Source of the DNA: Aromatoleum anaerobium
GTDB taxonomy: Bacteria > Pseudomonadota > Gammaproteobacteria > Burkholderiales > Rhodocyclaceae
Direction: 5' to 3'
Assembly: GCF_012910705.2 (NCBI RefSeq)
Contig: NZ_WTVG02000040.1
Location: 1,290,056 to 1,354,055, forward strand
Length of the DNA: 64,000 bases
A program made the position numbers and the translations under genes. The notes below the pieces were generated by a model. That model made no database searches, had not been told where the DNA came from, and worked only from the letters and a program-made list of their open reading frames with translations. Numbering within the stretch: the stretch's first letter is position 1; each line of letters starts with the position of its first letter. Shown here piece by piece: positions 1 to 8,281 of this stretch.

Positions 1-2
1 CC

Positions 3-392
3 TACAAGCACGACAACCTCATCTGCGCCGGCAACGGCAGCCTGGTGTGCGACACCGCGCCGCTGGTGAAGAAGCTCACCAAGACCCAGGTCAACCTCAA
101 GCTGATCCCGGACGTCGATGGGTCGCTGGCGATCGCCCAGCTCGTCGCCTACAACCTCGCCGACGTGCACGTGAAGGGCGCGTGGGAGAGCCCCGCGCGG
201 CTGCACCTGATCCCGCACGTCAATGCGCCGGTCGCGGACCTGCCGGTGCGCCGCGTGGTGGGCGGCAGCCACTTCGTCGCCGACCTCACGCTGCCTTACG
301 GGCGCGTGCTGTTCGACTATCTCGCCGACAAGGAGCGCACATGGCACACCGACTCGCCAACGCTGCGGTCATTGGCGCCGCAATCGGCCTGA
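3..392 (+). CDS. Acetoacetate decarboxylase family protein, C-terminal part
   Basis: The reading frame is open from the left window edge to a TGA at 390-392, so about 129 C-terminal residues are present and the start lies outside. The fragment reads as the ADC fold: a 'NLKLIPDVDG' strand, then 'LVAYNLADVHVKGAW' and a late 'ADLTLPYGRVLFDYL' segment, as in acetoacetate decarboxylase-like proteins. True members decarboxylate acetoacetate to acetone and CO2 through a Schiff-base lysine. The catalytic part is mostly outside the window, so activity cannot be judged. The last 52 nt overlap the next gene in another frame. Many family members are not genuine decarboxylases. Confidence 0.72.
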   Translation, partial: YKHDNLICAGNGSLVCDTAPLVKKLTKTQVNLKLIPDVDGSLAIAQLVAYNLADVHVKGAWESPARLHLIPHVNAPVADLPVRRVVGGSHFVADLTLPYGRVLFDYLADKERTWHTDSPTLRSLAPQSA

Positions 393-628
393 GCGTGCTC
401 GCGGTGCAGCAGTTCACCCACGCGCTGCCCGGCTCGCCGAAGACCTTCACGTCGGAGCGCGAGCGCTGCTACGGGGTGGTGCGGGCCGGGCGCAACGACT
501 GCGGCACCTCGAAGCACGCCTGCGCCGGACAGGCGCGGCGCGACCGCGACGCCGAGGAATGGCTGATGCTGCCCGCCGGCACCTGCGAACGCCTCGCCGG
601 CGGACGGCTCAAGGCCGGCGCAGCATGA
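341..628 (+). CDS. Bufferin-type small periplasmic protein (DUF2282/BufA-like)
   Basis: A 95-residue protein begins with a signal-like hydrophobic segment (about residues 8-30). A compact Cys-rich part follows with four cysteines in the order 'RCYGVV', 'DCGTS', 'HACAGQ' and 'GTCERL', which is the pattern of DUF2282. Members are now called bufferins (BufA), metal-binding peptides exported to the periplasm. The start at 341 is chosen because it precedes the hydrophobic segment; the frame is open further upstream but encodes Arg-rich nonsense. It overlaps the decarboxylase gene by 52 nt. No bufB or bufC maturation gene is adjacent in the visible sequence, which is unusual for the family. Metal binding is family knowledge and is not shown here. 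Confidence 0.72.
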   Translation: MAHRLANAAVIGAAIGLSVLAVQQFTHALPGSPKTFTSERERCYGVVRAGRNDCGTSKHACAGQARRDRDAEEWLMLPAGTCERLAGGRLKAGAA

Positions 629-639
629 AGGAGAGCGTC

Positions 640-2055
640 ATGGAAAGCGCGAGCCTCGACCCGGCCCCGACGGCGGACGCCGCCTTCGCGCGGCTCGTCG
701 CCACGCTGGCGAGACGCCTCGCCGCGCTGCGGCCGGCCTCGTCGGCCGCGCTGCCGGCCCGCGTGCGGGACGCGATCGCGCGCGAGCAGTACCGCAGCGA
801 GCTGCTCGTCACCGCGGTCCAGCTCGCCATCGCCGCGCTGCTCGCGCTCCTTTATGCCGGCACGCCGCGCGGCTTCGCGCCCGACGCGCCGGTCGAGGCG
901 GCGCCGCTGGGGCTGTCGCTGTTCGCGATCCTGTCGCTCGTGCGCCTGTACTTCGCGCTCACCGGCCAGCTCGGGCGCGGGCTCCTCGGCTTCACCGTGG
1001 TCGCCGAGATGGCGGTGCTGATGTCCGTGATCTTCGCCTACCACCTGCAGTACGAGCAGCCGCCGCAACTGTCGCTGAAGAGCACCGAGTTCGCCTACGT
1101 CTTCATGCTGATCGCGCTGCGCGCGCTGCGCTTCGAGGCGGTGTGGGTGGTGCTCTCGGGGCTCACCGCGGCGGCGAGCTGGGTCGCGCTGGTGGCCTGG
1201 TCGGTGGCGAGCGCGACGGCGAATCCCGTGACCTGGGACTACGTCACGTCGCTGCGCTCGTTCCAGATCCACTACGGCGGCGAGTTCGACAAGCTGCTGG
1301 CGATCCTGGTGGTCACCGCGATGCTCGCCTTCTCGCTCGCTCGCGCGCGGCAGCTGCTGGCCGACGCGGTCGCGCGCGAGCAGGCGGTCGCGGACCTGTC
1401 GCTGTTCTTCGACGACTCGGTCGCCGCCCGCATCACCGGCTCCGAAGCCGAGGTCATGGCCGGCCAGGGCGAGCTGCGCGAGGCTGCGATCCTGTTCCTC
1501 GACCTGCGCGGCTTCACCGCGGCCGCCGCGCGCCTGTCACCCGACGCGCTGATCGCGCTGCTCGGCGACTACCAAGGCCTGGTGCTGCCGATCATCAAGG
1601 CGCACGGCGGCAGCATCGACAAATTCATGGGCGACGGCATCCTCGCGAGCTTCGGCGCGGTGCGCCCCGATCCGCAGTTCGCCGCGAACGCGCTGCGCGC
1701 CACCGATGCGATCCGGCTCGCCGTCGACCGCTGGCGCGCCGCCCGCGAGGCCGCCGGCCTCCCCGCCCCCGACGTCGGCGCGGGGCTTGCGACCGGCGCG
1801 GTCGTGTTCGGCATCATCGGCCACGCGCGCCGCCTCGAATACACCGTGATCGGCGATGCGGTCAATCTCGCGGCCAAGCTCGAAAAGCACAACAAGGTCG
1901 AGCGCACGCGCGGGCTGGCCACGCGCACCGCATACGAGCTCGCGCGCGAGCAGGGCTACCGCGACGTCCGCGAGATCCTCGCCCGACGCCGCGTCGGCGG
2001 CGTCGCGGCGCCGCTCGACCTCGTCGCGCTCGGCGGCGAGCGGGGCACCTGTTAA
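640..2055 (+). CDS. Membrane-bound class III adenylate/guanylate cyclase
   Basis: The protein has 471 residues. The N-terminal half carries several hydrophobic segments (roughly residues 50-250), consistent with a multi-pass membrane region. The C-terminal half is a class III nucleotidyl cyclase domain, with metal-binding aspartates in 'LFLDLRGFT' (about residue 287) and 'DKFMGDGILASFG' (about 331) and the late 'VIGDAVNLAAKLE' helix. It should make cAMP, or possibly cGMP, from the NTP. The start at 640 is preferred over the in-frame ATG at 625 because AAGGAG lies at 628-633, about 6 nt before it. It directly follows the bufferin gene, so co-transcription is likely. Substrate specificity cannot be decided by eye. 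Confidence 0.85.
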   Translation: MESASLDPAPTADAAFARLVATLARRLAALRPASSAALPARVRDAIAREQYRSELLVTAVQLAIAALLALLYAGTPRGFAPDAPVEAAPLGLSLFAILSLVRLYFALTGQLGRGLLGFTVVAEMAVLMSVIFAYHLQYEQPPQLSLKSTEFAYVFMLIALRALRFEAVWVVLSGLTAAASWVALVAWSVASATANPVTWDYVTSLRSFQIHYGGEFDKLLAILVVTAMLAFSLARARQLLADAVAREQAVADLSLFFDDSVAARITGSEAEVMAGQGELREAAILFLDLRGFTAAAARLSPDALIALLGDYQGLVLPIIKAHGGSIDKFMGDGILASFGAVRPDPQFAANALRATDAIRLAVDRWRAAREAAGLPAPDVGAGLATGAVVFGIIGHARRLEYTVIGDAVNLAAKLEKHNKVERTRGLATRTAYELAREQGYRDVREILARRRVGGVAAPLDLVALGGERGTC

Positions 2056-2075
2056 CCCGGCAACCCCATACCGTC

Positions 2076-2130
2076 GGGCCGAGCCTGTCGAAGCCCTGCC
2101 GTCGCCCTGCGACAAGCTCAGGGCGAACGG
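2076..2130. repeat. REP-like imperfect inverted repeat
   Basis: The left arm GAGCCTGTCGAAG (2081-2093) faces a right arm that reads GAGCTTGTCGCAG on the opposite strand (about 2108-2120), 11 of 13 matching, between two genes that converge here. The 'CCTGAGCTTGTCGAA' word is typical of dispersed extragenic repeats in many proteobacteria. It may act as a transcript end or be mobilised by a RAYT transposase; neither is shown here. Confidence 0.6.
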
Positions 2131-2148
2131 ATTTACTCGATCACCGGG

Positions 2149-2445
2149 TCAATAGCCGAGGGCGCGCAGCGCGGCGAGCGCAGCCCCGCGCGGGTCGGCG
2201 ATCCGCACCCGCTTCGCGCGCGAGCTCTCGCCGCTCACCAGCGTCACCGCCGCGCGCGGCACGCCGCAGAATTCGGCGAGGAAGACGCACAGCGCGGTGT
2301 TCGCCCGGCCGTCGACCGGCGGCGCGGCGAGGCGCAGTTTCATCGCCTCGCCATGCGGGCCGGTGAATTCCGTCTTCTTCGCTCCGGGCTGGACATGCAG
2401 CGACAGGACGAGGCTGCCGTCCGCGGCTTCACGCAGCCAGTGCAC
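2149..2445 (-). CDS. yggU: DUF167 (YggU) family protein
   Basis: This 98-residue protein has the DUF167 core 'LHVQPGAKKTEFTG', followed by 'MKLRLAAPPVDGRANTAL' and a 'GESSRAKRVRI' strand. The family is small, widely conserved and of unknown biochemical role. A GTG at 2445-2443 is the likely start because the upstream frame reads out of the preceding yggT gene. Its start lies 5 nt after the yggT stop, so it is the last gene of the yggS-proC-yggT-yggU unit, a common order in proteobacteria. Confidence 0.85.
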   Translation of the reverse strand: MHWLREAADGSLVLSLHVQPGAKKTEFTGPHGEAMKLRLAAPPVDGRANTALCVFLAEFCGVPRAAVTLVSGESSRAKRVRIADPRGAALAALRALGY

Positions 2446-2450
2446 GCCCG

Positions 2451-3029
2451 TCAGCCCGCGAGCAGCGCGACAAAGTTGCCGCGCAGCCCGCTGACCACCA
2501 TCAGCACAATCTGCAGCACCAGCAGCAGCACCAGCGGCGACAGGTCGACGTTCGCGATCGGCGGGATCACGCGGCGGAACGGCCGCAGGAACGGCGCCGA
2601 CAGATTTTGGAAGACCGACGCCGCCGGGGCGTGCGGGCTGACCCACGACAGCACGGCCGACATCAGCACCACGGCGAAGACCAGATAGATCGCCATGCGC
2701 AGCAGTTCCAGCAGGCCGAGCCCCCAGACGCCGAGCAGCAGGCCGGCGACACTGCCGTCGAGTGGCACCCCCCTCACCCACAGCTCGATGAACACCATCA
2801 GCGTCTGCAGCACCCAGGCCGGCACGAGACTGGCGAGGTCGATCCCCATCAGGCCGGGAATCACGCGGCGCAGCGGGCGGACGATCCAGTCGGTCGTCGC
2901 GACGACGAACTGGCCGATCTGGTTGCGGAACGACACCCGCTGCCACTGCATGAAGAAGCGTGCGAGCAGCATCAGCGTCAGGAAGCCGGCCGCGGTGTTC
3001 AGGATCAGGAGCAGCACGTTGCCGAGCAT
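2451..3029 (-). CDS. yggT: YggT family integral membrane protein
   Basis: This 192-residue, highly hydrophobic protein has two copies of the YggT module. Each has a membrane helix pair followed by a 'PLRRVIPG..G.D' or 'PFRRVIPPIANVD' turn, at about residues 50-65 and 150-170. The family is inner-membrane and has been linked to osmotic stress and cell-shape functions in other bacteria; its precise job is unknown. It starts 6 nt after the proC stop and precedes yggU by 5 nt, so it is certainly part of the same transcript. Confidence 0.88.
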   Translation of the reverse strand: MLGNVLLLILNTAAGFLTLMLLARFFMQWQRVSFRNQIGQFVVATTDWIVRPLRRVIPGLMGIDLASLVPAWVLQTLMVFIELWVRGVPLDGSVAGLLLGVWGLGLLELLRMAIYLVFAVVLMSAVLSWVSPHAPAASVFQNLSAPFLRPFRRVIPPIANVDLSPLVLLLVLQIVLMVVSGLRGNFVALLAG

Positions 3030-3035
3030 GGCCGA

Positions 3036-3860
3036 TCAATCCTTTCCGAGCTGTTCGCCGAGTTCGCGGCCGCGCACGTCCGCCGCGTGCACCGCGCGCA
3101 CGATCGCGTCGAACACGCCCGACGACGCCATGCTCGCGAGCGCGGCCTCGGTCGTGCCGCCTTTCGACGTCACGCGCTCGCGCAACACGCCGGGCGCCTC
3201 ATCGGAGCCGGCGGCAAGCTTCGCCGCACCGAGCACGGTATCGATCGCCAGCCGCCGCGCGGTTGCCGCATCGAAGCCGAGCGAGGCGCCGGCCGCTTCG
3301 AGCGCCTCGATGAAATGGAACACGTAGGCCGGGCCGCTGCCGGAGACGGCCGTCACCGCGTCCATCTGCGCCTCGTCGGCGATCCACACCGTGCTGCCGA
3401 CGGCGCCGAGAATGCGCTCGGCCGATTCGCGCCCGGCGGCATCCACGGAAGGGTCGGCGTACAGGCCGGTGACGCCGGCGCCGATCAGCGCAGGCGTGTT
3501 CGGCATCGCGCGCACCAGCCGATGGTAGCCGCCGAGCCAGCGACCGACGTCGGCGAGCCGCAGGCCGGCGGCGATGCTGACGACCACCTGGCGCGTCAGG
3601 CGCCCCGCCAGCGGCGCGACGGCGGCCTTCATCTGTTGCGGCTTGACCGCCAGCACGACGACGTCGCACGCGAGCACCTCGTCATCGACGGCCGGGGCCG
3701 TGCGGATGCCGAAGCGCTCCGCGAGCCGCGCGCGGCTGTCGGCCTGCAGGTCGACCGCCTGGATGTCTGCGCTCGCAAAGCCGCGCTCGGCGAGGCCGCC
3801 GATCAGCGCGGTCGCCATGTTGCCGCCGCCGAGGAAACTGATCTTCATGCGTTCCGTCAT
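3036..3860 (-). CDS. proC: Pyrroline-5-carboxylate reductase
   Basis: ProC carries out the last step of proline synthesis, NAD(P)H-dependent reduction of 1-pyrroline-5-carboxylate. The 274-residue protein has the N-terminal dinucleotide-binding motif 'ISFLGGGNMATALIGGL', the 'VLAVKPQQM' strand, 'RAMPNTPALIGAGVTGLY' and the C-terminal signature 'ERVTSKGGTTEAAL'. The start at 3860 overlaps the yggS stop by 4 nt (ATGA). An internal ATG at 3848 begins the conserved sequence more tightly and could be the true start. Length and motifs are complete. Confidence 0.95.
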   Translation of the reverse strand: MTERMKISFLGGGNMATALIGGLAERGFASADIQAVDLQADSRARLAERFGIRTAPAVDDEVLACDVVVLAVKPQQMKAAVAPLAGRLTRQVVVSIAAGLRLADVGRWLGGYHRLVRAMPNTPALIGAGVTGLYADPSVDAAGRESAERILGAVGSTVWIADEAQMDAVTAVSGSGPAYVFHFIEALEAAGASLGFDAATARRLAIDTVLGAAKLAAGSDEAPGVLRERVTSKGGTTEAALASMASSGVFDAIVRAVHAADVRGRELGEQLGKD

Positions 3861-4558
3861 GTTTGCTCCTCGCGCACGTTCCGTGCGCCGAAAATTGCAG
3901 TGCCTACCCGCACCATCGTCGCACCTTCGGCGATCGCCAGTTCCAGGTCGTCCGACATGCCCATCGACAGCGTGTCGAGCGCAATCCCCGCGTCGTTGAG
4001 GCGATCGCGCAGCTGCCTCAAAGTCGCGAAGCGCGCACGCAACAGCGCTTCGTCGCCCCCCGCTTCGGGAATGCACATCAGCCCGCGCAGCGCCAGACGC
4101 GGCAGCTTCGCGACCGCCGCCGCGAACGCCGGCACTTCGTCCGGCGCGACACCGCTCTTGCTCGCCTCGCCGCCGACATTGACCTGGATGCAGACGTTCA
4201 GCGGCGGCAGGTCGTCGCCGCGCTGTTCCGACAACCGTTCGGCGAGCTTGAGCCGGTCGACCGAATGGACCCAGTGGAAATGCGCCGCGACGGGACGCGT
4301 CTTGTTGCTCTGCAGCGGCCCGATGAAATGCCATTCGAGTTGCAGCGCGTGCAGCTCGACCGCTTTCGCGACACCTTCCCGGACGTAGTTTTCGCCGAAC
4401 AGCCGCTGGCCGGCGTGCGCCGCCTCGGCCACGCGCTGCGCCGGCTGCGTCTTGCTGACGGCGATCAGCGCGACGTCCTCCGGCGTGCGTCCCGCAGCCC
4501 GTGCGGCAGCCGCGACGCGCCGGCGCACGGCTTGCAAGTTCGCGGAGATTGATGTCAT
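3857..4558 (-). CDS. yggS: PLP homeostasis protein, YggS family
   Basis: This 233-residue, single-domain fold-III PLP protein belongs to the YggS/PLPBP family. Diagnostic stretches are 'LIAVSKTQPAQRV' with the PLP lysine near residue 36, 'FGENYVREG', 'WHFIGPLQSNKT', and the phosphate-binding 'LSMGMSDDLELAIAEGATMVRVGTAIFG' part near the C-terminus. Members buffer free pyridoxal phosphate and have no proven catalytic activity. It heads the yggS-proC-yggT-yggU operon and is divergent from pilT, with about 106 nt between the two starts for both promoters. Confidence 0.93.
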   Translation of the reverse strand: MTSISANLQAVRRRVAAAARAAGRTPEDVALIAVSKTQPAQRVAEAAHAGQRLFGENYVREGVAKAVELHALQLEWHFIGPLQSNKTRPVAAHFHWVHSVDRLKLAERLSEQRGDDLPPLNVCIQVNVGGEASKSGVAPDEVPAFAAAVAKLPRLALRGLMCIPEAGGDEALLRARFATLRQLRDRLNDAGIALDTLSMGMSDDLELAIAEGATMVRVGTAIFGARNVREEQT

Positions 4559-4664
4559 ATAGCGGCGGATTTCGGCCGTGGATCAGGCGAGCGAGTATAT
4601 AGCATCGCGACCGGGACGCCCCCGCGCCCCGCAATCCGCCCGGTCAACCTCAAGCGACAATCCC

Positions 4665-5708
4665 ATGGACATCACCGAACTGCTTGCCTTCGCGGTCAAG
4701 AACAAGGCATCCGACCTGCATCTGTCGTCCGGACTGCCGCCGATGATCCGGGTACATGGCGACGTGCGCCGCATCAACCTGCCGCCGATGGAGCACAAGG
4801 ACGTGCACTCGATGGTGTACGACATCATGAACGACGGCCAGCGCAAGCAGTTCGAGGAAGTGCTCGAATGCGACTTCTCGTTCGCAGTGCCGAACCTCGC
4901 GCGCTTCCGCGTCAATGCGTTCAACCAGAACCGTGGTGCCTCGGCCGTGTTCCGGACGATCCCGACGAAAGTGCTGAGCCTCGAGGAACTGGACGCGCCG
5001 AAGATCTTCAAGGACATCGCCAAGCAGGCGCGCGGCATCGTGCTGGTGACCGGCCCGACCGGTTCGGGCAAGTCGACGACCCTCGCCGCGATGGTCGATT
5101 ACGTCAACGAGAACGACTACGGCCACATCCTGACGATCGAGGACCCGATCGAATTCGTCCACGAATCGAAGCGCTGCCTGATCAACCAGCGCGAAGTCGC
5201 CCGCGACACGCTGTCGTTCAACAACGCGCTGCGCTCGGCGCTGCGCGAGGATCCGGACGTCATCCTCGTCGGCGAATTGCGCGACCTCGAGACGATCCGC
5301 CTCGCGCTGACCGGCGCCGAAACCGGCCACCTCGTGTTCGGCACGCTGCACACCTCGTCGGCGGCGAAGACCGTCGACCGCATCGTCGACGTCTTTCCGG
5401 CAGCCGAGAAAGACATGGTGCGCGCGATGCTGTCGGAGTCGCTGCGCGCGGTGATCTCGCAGACGCTCTTGAAGACCAAGGACGGCCAGGGCCGCGTCGC
5501 GGCGCACGAGATCATGATCGGCACCCCGGCGATCCGCAACCTGATCCGCGAGAACAAGATCGCGCAGATGTACTCGGCGATCCAGACCGGCCAGGCCGTC
5601 GGCATGCAGACGCTGGACCAGAACCTCGCCGACCTGGTGCGACGCAACGTCGTGTCGGTTGCCGAAGCGAGGCTGCGCGCGCAGAACAAGGACAATTTCG
5701 CCGGGTAA
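4665..5708 (+). CDS. pilT: Type IV pilus retraction ATPase PilT
   Basis: This 347-residue hexameric ATPase drives type IV pilus retraction and twitching. It shows the PilT N-domain ('KASDLHLSSGLPP'), Walker A 'GPTGSGKSTT' (about residues 130-139), the Asp box, Walker B 'DVILVGELRD' (about 198-207), the His box 'GTLHTSSAAKT' and the C-terminal 'AIRNLIRENK' motif needed for retraction. The start at 4665 matches the family N-terminus 'MDITELL'; the in-frame extension upstream is not conserved. pilU follows, as in most pseudomonads and betaproteobacteria. Confidence 0.96.
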   Translation: MDITELLAFAVKNKASDLHLSSGLPPMIRVHGDVRRINLPPMEHKDVHSMVYDIMNDGQRKQFEEVLECDFSFAVPNLARFRVNAFNQNRGASAVFRTIPTKVLSLEELDAPKIFKDIAKQARGIVLVTGPTGSGKSTTLAAMVDYVNENDYGHILTIEDPIEFVHESKRCLINQREVARDTLSFNNALRSALREDPDVILVGELRDLETIRLALTGAETGHLVFGTLHTSSAAKTVDRIVDVFPAAEKDMVRAMLSESLRAVISQTLLKTKDGQGRVAAHEIMIGTPAIRNLIRENKIAQMYSAIQTGQAVGMQTLDQNLADLVRRNVVSVAEARLRAQNKDNFAG

Positions 5709-5824
5709 ATTTCGCCCGGTGATTCCGGCCCGCGGCGCCGCAACCACCCCTGTTTCACCCCGATTGGCGGCGATAATCGGGCGACTTGGCATTCAAAGCG
5801 GACACTTTCCGCGGGAGCGCAGCA

Positions 5825-6958
5825 ATGGAACGCGATCAGGCCCTGAAGTTCATGCACGACCTGCTGCGGCTGATGGTGCAGAAAAACGGCTCGGACCTCT
5901 TCATCACCGCCGGTTTTCCGCCAGCGATCAAGGTGGACGGGCGCGTCACGCCGCAGTCGAACCAGACGCTGACGGCGCAGCACACGACCGAACTCGCGCG
6001 CGCGATCATGAACGACCGCCAGGCGGCCGAGTTCGAGTCGACGAAGGAATGCAACTTCGCGATCTCGCCGCCGGGCGTCGGGCGCTTCCGCGCCAACGCG
6101 TTCATCCAGCAAGGCAAGGTCGGCCTCGTGCTGCGCACGATTGCGCAGACGATCCCGAACTTCGACGAGCTCGGCATGCCGCCGGTGCTGCGCGACATCG
6201 CGATGGCCAAGCGCGGGCTGGTGATCTTCGTCGGCGGCACCGGCACCGGCAAGACGACCTCGCTCGCGGCGATGGTCGACTTCCGCAACGAACACTCCTA
6301 CGGCCACATCATCACCGTCGAGGACCCGATCGAATACGTGCATCAGCACAAGAACTGCATCGTCACGCAGCGCGAGATCGGCATCGACACCGACAATTGG
6401 GAAGCGGCGCTGAAGAACACGCTGCGCCAGGCGCCCGACGTGATCCTGATGGGCGAAATCCGCGACCGCGAGACGATGGACTACGCGATCGCGTTTGCCG
6501 AAACCGGCCACCTGTGCCTGGCGACGCTGCACGCGAACAGCGCCAACCAGGCGATCGACCGGATCATCAATTTCTTCCCCGAAGACCGCCGCCCGCAGCT
6601 GCTGATGGACCTGTCGCTGAACCTGCGCGGGCTGATCTCGCAGCGCCTGCTGCCGCTCAAGGAGCGCAAGGGGCGCGTGCCGGCGGTCGAGGTGCTGCTG
6701 AACTCGCCGCTGATCGCCGACCTGATCTTCAAGGGTGAAGTGCCGGGGATCAAGGAGGTCATGAAGCGCTCGCGCGAGCTCGGCATGCAGACGTTCGACC
6801 AGAGCCTGTTCGACCTCTACGAGGAAGATCGGATCAGCTACGAGGACGCGCTGCGCAACGCCGACTCGGTCAACGATCTGCGCCTGCAGATCAAGCTCAA
6901 CAGCAAGCACGGCGACAAGGACCTGGTGTCGGGCATCCAGCACCTCGACATCGTGTGA
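5825..6958 (+). CDS. pilU: PilT-dependent retraction ATPase PilU
   Basis: This 377-residue paralogue of PilT assists pilus retraction under load. It has 'GSDLFITAGFPPAIKVDG' at the N-terminus, Walker A 'GGTGTGKTTS' (about residues 137-146), Walker B 'DVILMGEIRD', the His box 'ATLHANSANQA' and a PilU-type tail extending beyond the ATPase. The start at 5825 (MERDQALKF) is chosen over an ATG at 5786 because the preceding residues are not conserved. It lies about 116 nt after pilT and converges on the methyltransferase gene at 7000. Confidence 0.95.
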   Translation: MERDQALKFMHDLLRLMVQKNGSDLFITAGFPPAIKVDGRVTPQSNQTLTAQHTTELARAIMNDRQAAEFESTKECNFAISPPGVGRFRANAFIQQGKVGLVLRTIAQTIPNFDELGMPPVLRDIAMAKRGLVIFVGGTGTGKTTSLAAMVDFRNEHSYGHIITVEDPIEYVHQHKNCIVTQREIGIDTDNWEAALKNTLRQAPDVILMGEIRDRETMDYAIAFAETGHLCLATLHANSANQAIDRIINFFPEDRRPQLLMDLSLNLRGLISQRLLPLKERKGRVPAVEVLLNSPLIADLIFKGEVPGIKEVMKRSRELGMQTFDQSLFDLYEEDRISYEDALRNADSVNDLRLQIKLNSKHGDKDLVSGIQHLDIV

Positions 6959-6999
6959 AGCGTCCGGCCTCCGGGCCGCTGCCTCCGCAGGCCGCGCGC

Positions 7000-8160
7000 C
7001 TACTCGCCGCCGGCCGGCTTGCGCCGCATGCTGCCGGCAACCATGCGGTATTCGAACAGCCGGCACTCGAGCGCGCCGTTGAACAGCGGCGTGCGCTTGC
7101 TGGCCTTGAGCCCGATCAGTTTGGGCAGCGCCGGGTCGGCCGTGAGGAAATAGCAGCGCCAGCCGCTCCAGCGCTGCTTCAGCGCGTCGCCGAACTGCGG
7201 ATACAGCGCCGCCAGCTCTTCCGCCTCGCCGATGCGCACGCCATAGGGCGGATTGGTCACCAGCACGCCCGACTGCGCCGGCGGTTCGAGCTTGAGGAAA
7301 TCGGCGCGGTCGAGGACGACGCAATCGCCGAGCCCCGCCGACTGCAGGTTGACGCGGCTGCGCCGCACCTGCTCGCCGACGATATCCGAGCCGTATATCT
7401 TCAGCCGCCGCGGCGGCTGGCGACGTGCCTCGGCCGCCTGCCGGATGCTTGCCCAGGCCGCGCGATCGAGATGACGGAAGCGCTCGAACGCGAAGCCGCG
7501 ACCGAGCCCCGGCGCGATGTCCAGCGCGATCTGCGCTGCCTCGATGAGGAAAGTGCCGCTGCCGCACATCGGATCGAGCAGCGCTTCGCCCGGCTGCCAC
7601 CCCGACAGGCGCAGGATGCCGGCGGCAAGGTTTTCCTTCAGCGGCGCTTCGACGGCGGCCGGCTTGAAGCCGCGCTTGTACAGCGGCTCGCCGGAGGTAT
7701 CGAGATACAGCGTGACGCGGTCGCGCGTCAGGAAGGCGTGGATGCGGATGGCCGGATTCGCGGTGTCGACGCTCGGGCGCTTGCCGGTCACGGTGCGGAA
7801 GTGATCGCACACCGCGTCCTTGATGCGCAACGTGATGAATTCGAGGCTTTTCAGCGGCGACTGCTTCGCCGTGACATGGATGCGGATCGTGTCGTCGACG
7901 GTGAACCACTTCGCCCAGGTCACGCCGTAGGCGAGGCGATAGATGTCCTCCTCGCTCTGGTAGCGCCCCTCGGCGAGGCGCCACATGACGCGGGTCGCGA
8001 GGCGGCTCTCGAGGTTGGCGCGGTAGCACACGCGCCAGTCGCCGGAAAAACCGACCCCGCCGTGGGTCGGCGCGATCGAAGCGGCGCCGAGCGTCGCGAG
8101 TTCCTCGGCGAGCGCCGGCTCGAGGCCGCGCGGACAGGGGGAAAAAAAGGATTCGGACAT
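7000..8160 (-). CDS. THUMP-domain rRNA/tRNA guanine-N2 methyltransferase (RlmL-type)
   Basis: A 386-residue SAM-dependent RNA methyltransferase. A THUMP RNA-binding region lies in the first 160 residues. The UPF0020 methylase domain follows, with motif I 'LLDPMCGSGTFLIEAA' and catalytic motif IV 'VLVTNPPYG'. The layout matches the N-terminal half of RlmKL, which makes m2G2445 in 23S rRNA, and the stand-alone RlmL/YcbY-like proteins of betaproteobacteria; the target base is inferred. The start at 8160 (MSESFFSPCPRG) fits the family. The upstream frame is open back to 8244 and runs through a pyrimidine-rich tract, with no purine-rich ribosome-binding site before 8160. Confidence 0.85.
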   Translation of the reverse strand: MSESFFSPCPRGLEPALAEELATLGAASIAPTHGGVGFSGDWRVCYRANLESRLATRVMWRLAEGRYQSEEDIYRLAYGVTWAKWFTVDDTIRIHVTAKQSPLKSLEFITLRIKDAVCDHFRTVTGKRPSVDTANPAIRIHAFLTRDRVTLYLDTSGEPLYKRGFKPAAVEAPLKENLAAGILRLSGWQPGEALLDPMCGSGTFLIEAAQIALDIAPGLGRGFAFERFRHLDRAAWASIRQAAEARRQPPRRLKIYGSDIVGEQVRRSRVNLQSAGLGDCVVLDRADFLKLEPPAQSGVLVTNPPYGVRIGEAEELAALYPQFGDALKQRWSGWRCYFLTADPALPKLIGLKASKRTPLFNGALECRLFEYRMVAGSMRRKPAGGE

Positions 8161-8175
8161 ATCGGGGACCGCGAC

Positions 8176-8206
8176 GGGAAAGGGAAGGGAAAGAAAGGAA
8201 AGGGAA
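8176..8206. other. 31-nt uninterrupted purine run
   Basis: Positions 8176-8206 contain only A and G on the plus strand (gggaaagggaagggaaagaa and on), and purine-rich sequence continues to about 8217. It sits just upstream of the minus-strand methyltransferase start, so the message leader would be almost pure pyrimidine. Confidence 0.8.
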
Positions 8207-8281
8207 TCGGAAAGGATGCGACGCATCGGGCGGCGCGGCGGCAAAGCGATCGTGCGACCGCCTCGCCGCCGGCACTGTACG

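Noticed and set aside
223..624. Extending the cyclase frame upstream to 223
   Set aside because: The upstream part overlaps two other coding frames and is Arg-rich nonsense; AAGGAG before 640 fixes the start.
7000..8244. Longer N-terminus for the rRNA methyltransferase from 8244
   Set aside because: The extra residues are translated from the pyrimidine tract and lack the family N-terminus, so the start at 8160 was kept.
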